A DNA stretch of 8,456 nt, taken from positions 1-8,456 of the forward strand of contig JABJMI010000490.1 of NCBI GenBank assembly GCA_018659505.1, written 5' to 3'. The translations under genes and the position numbers were made by a program. Below the pieces are notes generated by a model. That model worked only from the letters and a program-made list of their open reading frames with translations. It did no database searches and was not told where the DNA came from. Source of the stretch: Planctomicrobium sp. (GTDB lineage Bacteria; Planctomycetota; Planctomycetia; Planctomycetales; Planctomycetaceae). Numbering within the stretch: position 1 is the stretch's first letter; the number at the start of each line of letters is the position of its first letter. Below are positions 7,058 through 8,456 of the stretch, in pieces.

Positions 7058-7085
7058 CTCTGCAACTTGGCGTCCTTGCGTTAAG
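7058..7085. repeat. GGCGTCCTTGCG-type repeat segment, probable outlying part of the GCAGAG element
   Basis: The stretch begins CTCTGCAACTTGGCGTCC and ends TTGCGTTAAG. It resembles the short CTCTGCG/CTTGGCG words that recur between genes in many environmental bacteria, and it lies 33 bases before the strong palindrome. The family assignment is from memory of such repeats and is uncertain. Confidence 0.4.
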
Positions 7086-7118
7086 TTTTCATCATGCCAC
7101 AAAGATGGAGCGAAATTA

Positions 7119-7184
7119 AATCACGCAGAGCCGCAGGGTTCGCAGAGGAAAATAAACCTGCGATCTCAGCGGCTCTGCGTGATT
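7119..7184. repeat. Palindromic intergenic repeat with GCAGAG words
   Basis: AATCACGCAGAGCCGC (7119-7134) is the exact reverse complement of 7169-7184, a 16-bp perfect stem. Inside it, TCGCAG (7140-7145) pairs with CTGCGA (7158-7163) around an A-rich loop, giving a two-tier hairpin. CGCAGAG occurs directly at 7124 and 7141 and inverted at 7173-7179. The GC-rich stem stands out from its AT-rich flanks. It has the form of a REP-like or non-autonomous palindromic element, and lying between convergent genes it could also stop transcription. Copy number elsewhere in the genome cannot be seen. Confidence 0.75.
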
Positions 7185-7284
7185 CATATATTTAGTTGGC
7201 AGCTAACGACCTGCCGCAACTAGGCACGAGTAGAAGACTCTAATTCAGTTGCCTCGTGAATGAGTGCTCTGGTTCACTGCATTG

Positions 7285-7737
7285 CTATTTGTGGTTTTCG
7301 AGTTCTGGGTTGGCATCGAGTTCGTCGAACGATTTTGGCAAGTAGCCATGGATACGAATGACATCTCCCACAACATCGAAACAGAAGCTCGCGTCGTGTA
7401 GAGTTTTCAATATCCAATCTGAGTTATTAACGACGTCTTGATCAATCAACGCACCACGACGAATTTCCTGAAAATAGCAGATGTCAAACCACTCAACCGA
7501 CATCATTGGAAATGGCAAGTGATGCCACCATTCTGTATCCCAGTTCGACGGTGGACCATCAACGCATTTGTAACGATACGATGGTCGCCATCCATCCCGC
7601 TGCCGGATGGCATCAAGTAGACAGCCCCATTTCACGTCGTTGGCAGCTCCAGTGAGACCACGGATAGAGATGACACGTCGGATACGATTTTTCTCGTCGT
7701 CGGTGCCGACGTTCGGCTGAGGTGAGGTATCAGACAT
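7285..7737 (-). CDS. DUF6678-like small cytosolic protein, function unknown
   Basis: This protein has 150 residues from ATG 7737. After a polar, probably disordered start (1-20) it has NDVKWGCLLDAI (33-44), WRPSYRYKCVDG (50-61), DTEWWHHLPFP (67-77), SVEWFDI (80-86) and a closing IRIHGYLP (127-134). The order KW, R.K..D, W...W..., .EW..I and a final GY resembles the family I know as DUF6678, for which no biochemical role is established; this match is from memory. There is no signal peptide or membrane segment. An in-frame TTG at 7746 would add three residues; the ATG is preferred, with GGA six bases ahead. The gene starts 37 bases after the stop of the upstream gene on the same strand, so the two are probably co-transcribed. 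It converges on the repeat-bearing gap. Confidence 0.72.
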   Translation of the reverse strand: MSDTSPQPNVGTDDEKNRIRRVISIRGLTGAANDVKWGCLLDAIRQRDGWRPSYRYKCVDGPPSNWDTEWWHHLPFPMMSVEWFDICYFQEIRRGALIDQDVVNNSDWILKTLHDASFCFDVVGDVIRIHGYLPKSFDELDANPELENHK

Positions 7738-7774
7738 TTGGTCCAAATAACCAGTAATATTCTAAATCAAACAC

Positions 7775-8456
7775 TTATTCAGTTTTTGCGGTACTGTTAG
7801 CTGGCGTAGACTGCTGAACCGAATTCGAGTTCTTTGCTAACACGCCGGTCACGAAGCCTCGATAGATCGAAGCTTTGTCGAGGGCATCAAGGTCACGGAT
7901 CGCTGGTGTTTTCATGTGTTCCCAGAGCTCGTGGGCGGTTCCCTGTTGTACGGTATACGCTGCAAAGAGCATGAAACCATCTTGCCGTAAGACTGGACCA
8001 GAAAGAGTGACTAAAAACTCGAAAGTGTCTTCCGTAGATTGAGTTCGCATCACATCGCAAATTAGCCCCAATGCTCCGATGTCCGCTCGATCACGATCCC
8101 CTTTCATCGATTTTAATTTGTAGAATTCTCGCAGCGACTCACCCGATTTTTTCCAATTCCCTTGGAGGAATGCACCTGTCGCCTGACCAATCCCGCGATC
8201 AACGACATCGATTTCGATTCTTCGTTCCTGTGACTTCAGAATCTGTTGTTTCAATTCGTTTTCTAGATTAAGATCAGCGAGAACAATCCCTAAGCCGGGC
8301 AGTGTTGTCTCGTTCAGTAATTCTCGCAGTTGGATATCTTGTTGTGCAGATTGGGCGACAACGTGCTCCCAAACTTGCTTTCGCAAACCGGCGTGAGCCA
8401 TTGCACGTAGGAGAACGACCTGTTTTTGCAATCGTTCTTGAGCCATCGTGTTGAAG
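7775..8456 (-). CDS. Unrecognised helical protein, C-terminal part (5' end probably outside window)
   Basis: I do not recognise this protein. The frame is open from base 8456 to the stop at 7775. An ATG at 8446 would give 223 residues, but the codons before it (Phe-Asn-Thr) also stay open and no Shine-Dalgarno is visible, so the true start may lie to the right. Numbered from that ATG, residues 1-45 and 60-120 are rich in Leu, Ala, Arg, Lys and Gln and probably helical, with segments such as LLRAMAHAGLRKQVWEHV that look like a repeat-type helical scaffold. Residues 205-223 form a Ser/Thr/Gln-rich polar tail. There is no membrane segment in the visible part. It lies 37 bases upstream of the DUF6678-like gene in the same direction, suggesting a shared transcript. 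Confidence 0.62.
   Translation of the reverse strand, partial: FNTMAQERLQKQVVLLRAMAHAGLRKQVWEHVVAQSAQQDIQLRELLNETTLPGLGIVLADLNLENELKQQILKSQERRIEIDVVDRGIGQATGAFLQGNWKKSGESLREFYKLKSMKGDRDRADIGALGLICDVMRTQSTEDTFEFLVTLSGPVLRQDGFMLFAAYTVQQGTAHELWEHMKTPAIRDLDALDKASIYRGFVTGVLAKNSNSVQQSTPANSTAKTE

Larger units (their letters stand above)
6803..7284. other. Non-coding stretch with repeat element, no supportable gene
   Basis: This 482-base gap lies between a plus-strand gene and the converging minus-strand gene. The first 130 bases are purine-rich on the plus strand and extend an out-of-frame reading of the preceding gene, which looks accidental. A weak hairpin (GGTTT 6865-6869 with AAACC 6875-6879) is too short to call a terminator. 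The right half holds the palindromic repeat described separately. I see no tRNA, small RNA or transposase remnant. Confidence 0.7.

Noticed and set aside
7119..7184. CRISPR array or tRNA as an explanation for the inverted repeats.
   Set aside because: There is only one palindromic unit with no regularly spaced direct repeats and spacers, and no cloverleaf or T-loop sequence.
7225..7258. Inverted repeat CACGAG/CTCGTG with a nested TAGA/TCTA, as a terminator for the minus-strand gene ending at 7285.
   Set aside because: Six base pairs around a long loop with no T run is too weak. The palindrome at 7119-7184 is the better candidate.

Overview
The window looks like chromosomal DNA of a marine or freshwater planctomycete (Planctomycetota), roughly 48-50% GC. 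The evidence is gene content: the N-terminus of a planctomycete-style ECF sigma factor at the left edge, an exported FAD-dependent oxidoreductase flanked by two carbohydrate-binding-like domains, a xylose-isomerase-like TIM-barrel protein, a zinc-ribbon membrane protein of unknown function, and mostly weak Shine-Dalgarno sequences. The genus cannot be fixed from the sequence alone. No tRNA, rRNA, CRISPR array, transposase or phage gene was seen.

Layout. At 1-146 (minus) is the start of an ECF-type sigma factor that runs off the left edge. Next comes an intergenic stretch (147-425) with a strong hairpin at 318-350 that probably ends transcription of the minus-strand gene at 426-1214, an RlaP/YcgL-like nucleotidyltransferase. 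A 111-base divergent spacer with an imperfect palindrome and an extended -10 box separates it from the plus-strand gene 1326-3596, a secreted FAD oxidoreductase. On the same strand follows 3741-4970, a zinc-ribbon protein with three membrane segments. It converges on the minus-strand TIM-barrel gene (5139-6143), with a strong bidirectional terminator hairpin at 5083-5116 between them. A second divergent spacer (6144-6340) carries candidate promoters in both directions and a compound hairpin. It leads to a small four-helix membrane protein (6341-6802) with some likeness to HemJ/CopD proteins. The stretch 6803-7284 holds no supportable gene but contains a palindromic GCAGAG-type intergenic repeat. 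Last are two minus-strand genes in tandem (37 bases apart): a DUF6678-like protein (7285-7737) and an unrecognised helical protein (7775 to the right edge, 5' end probably outside the window).

How the genes relate. The flavoprotein and the TIM-barrel protein both fit sugar or polysaccharide metabolism, which planctomycetes carry in large numbers, but they sit on opposite strands and nothing shows they share a pathway. The other genes look like independent transcription units. No convincing multi-gene novel system is visible. The points most worth a second look are the two-sided carbohydrate-binding architecture of the exported flavoprotein, the palindromic repeat at 7119-7184, the solitary RlaP-like nucleotidyltransferase and the zinc-ribbon membrane protein.
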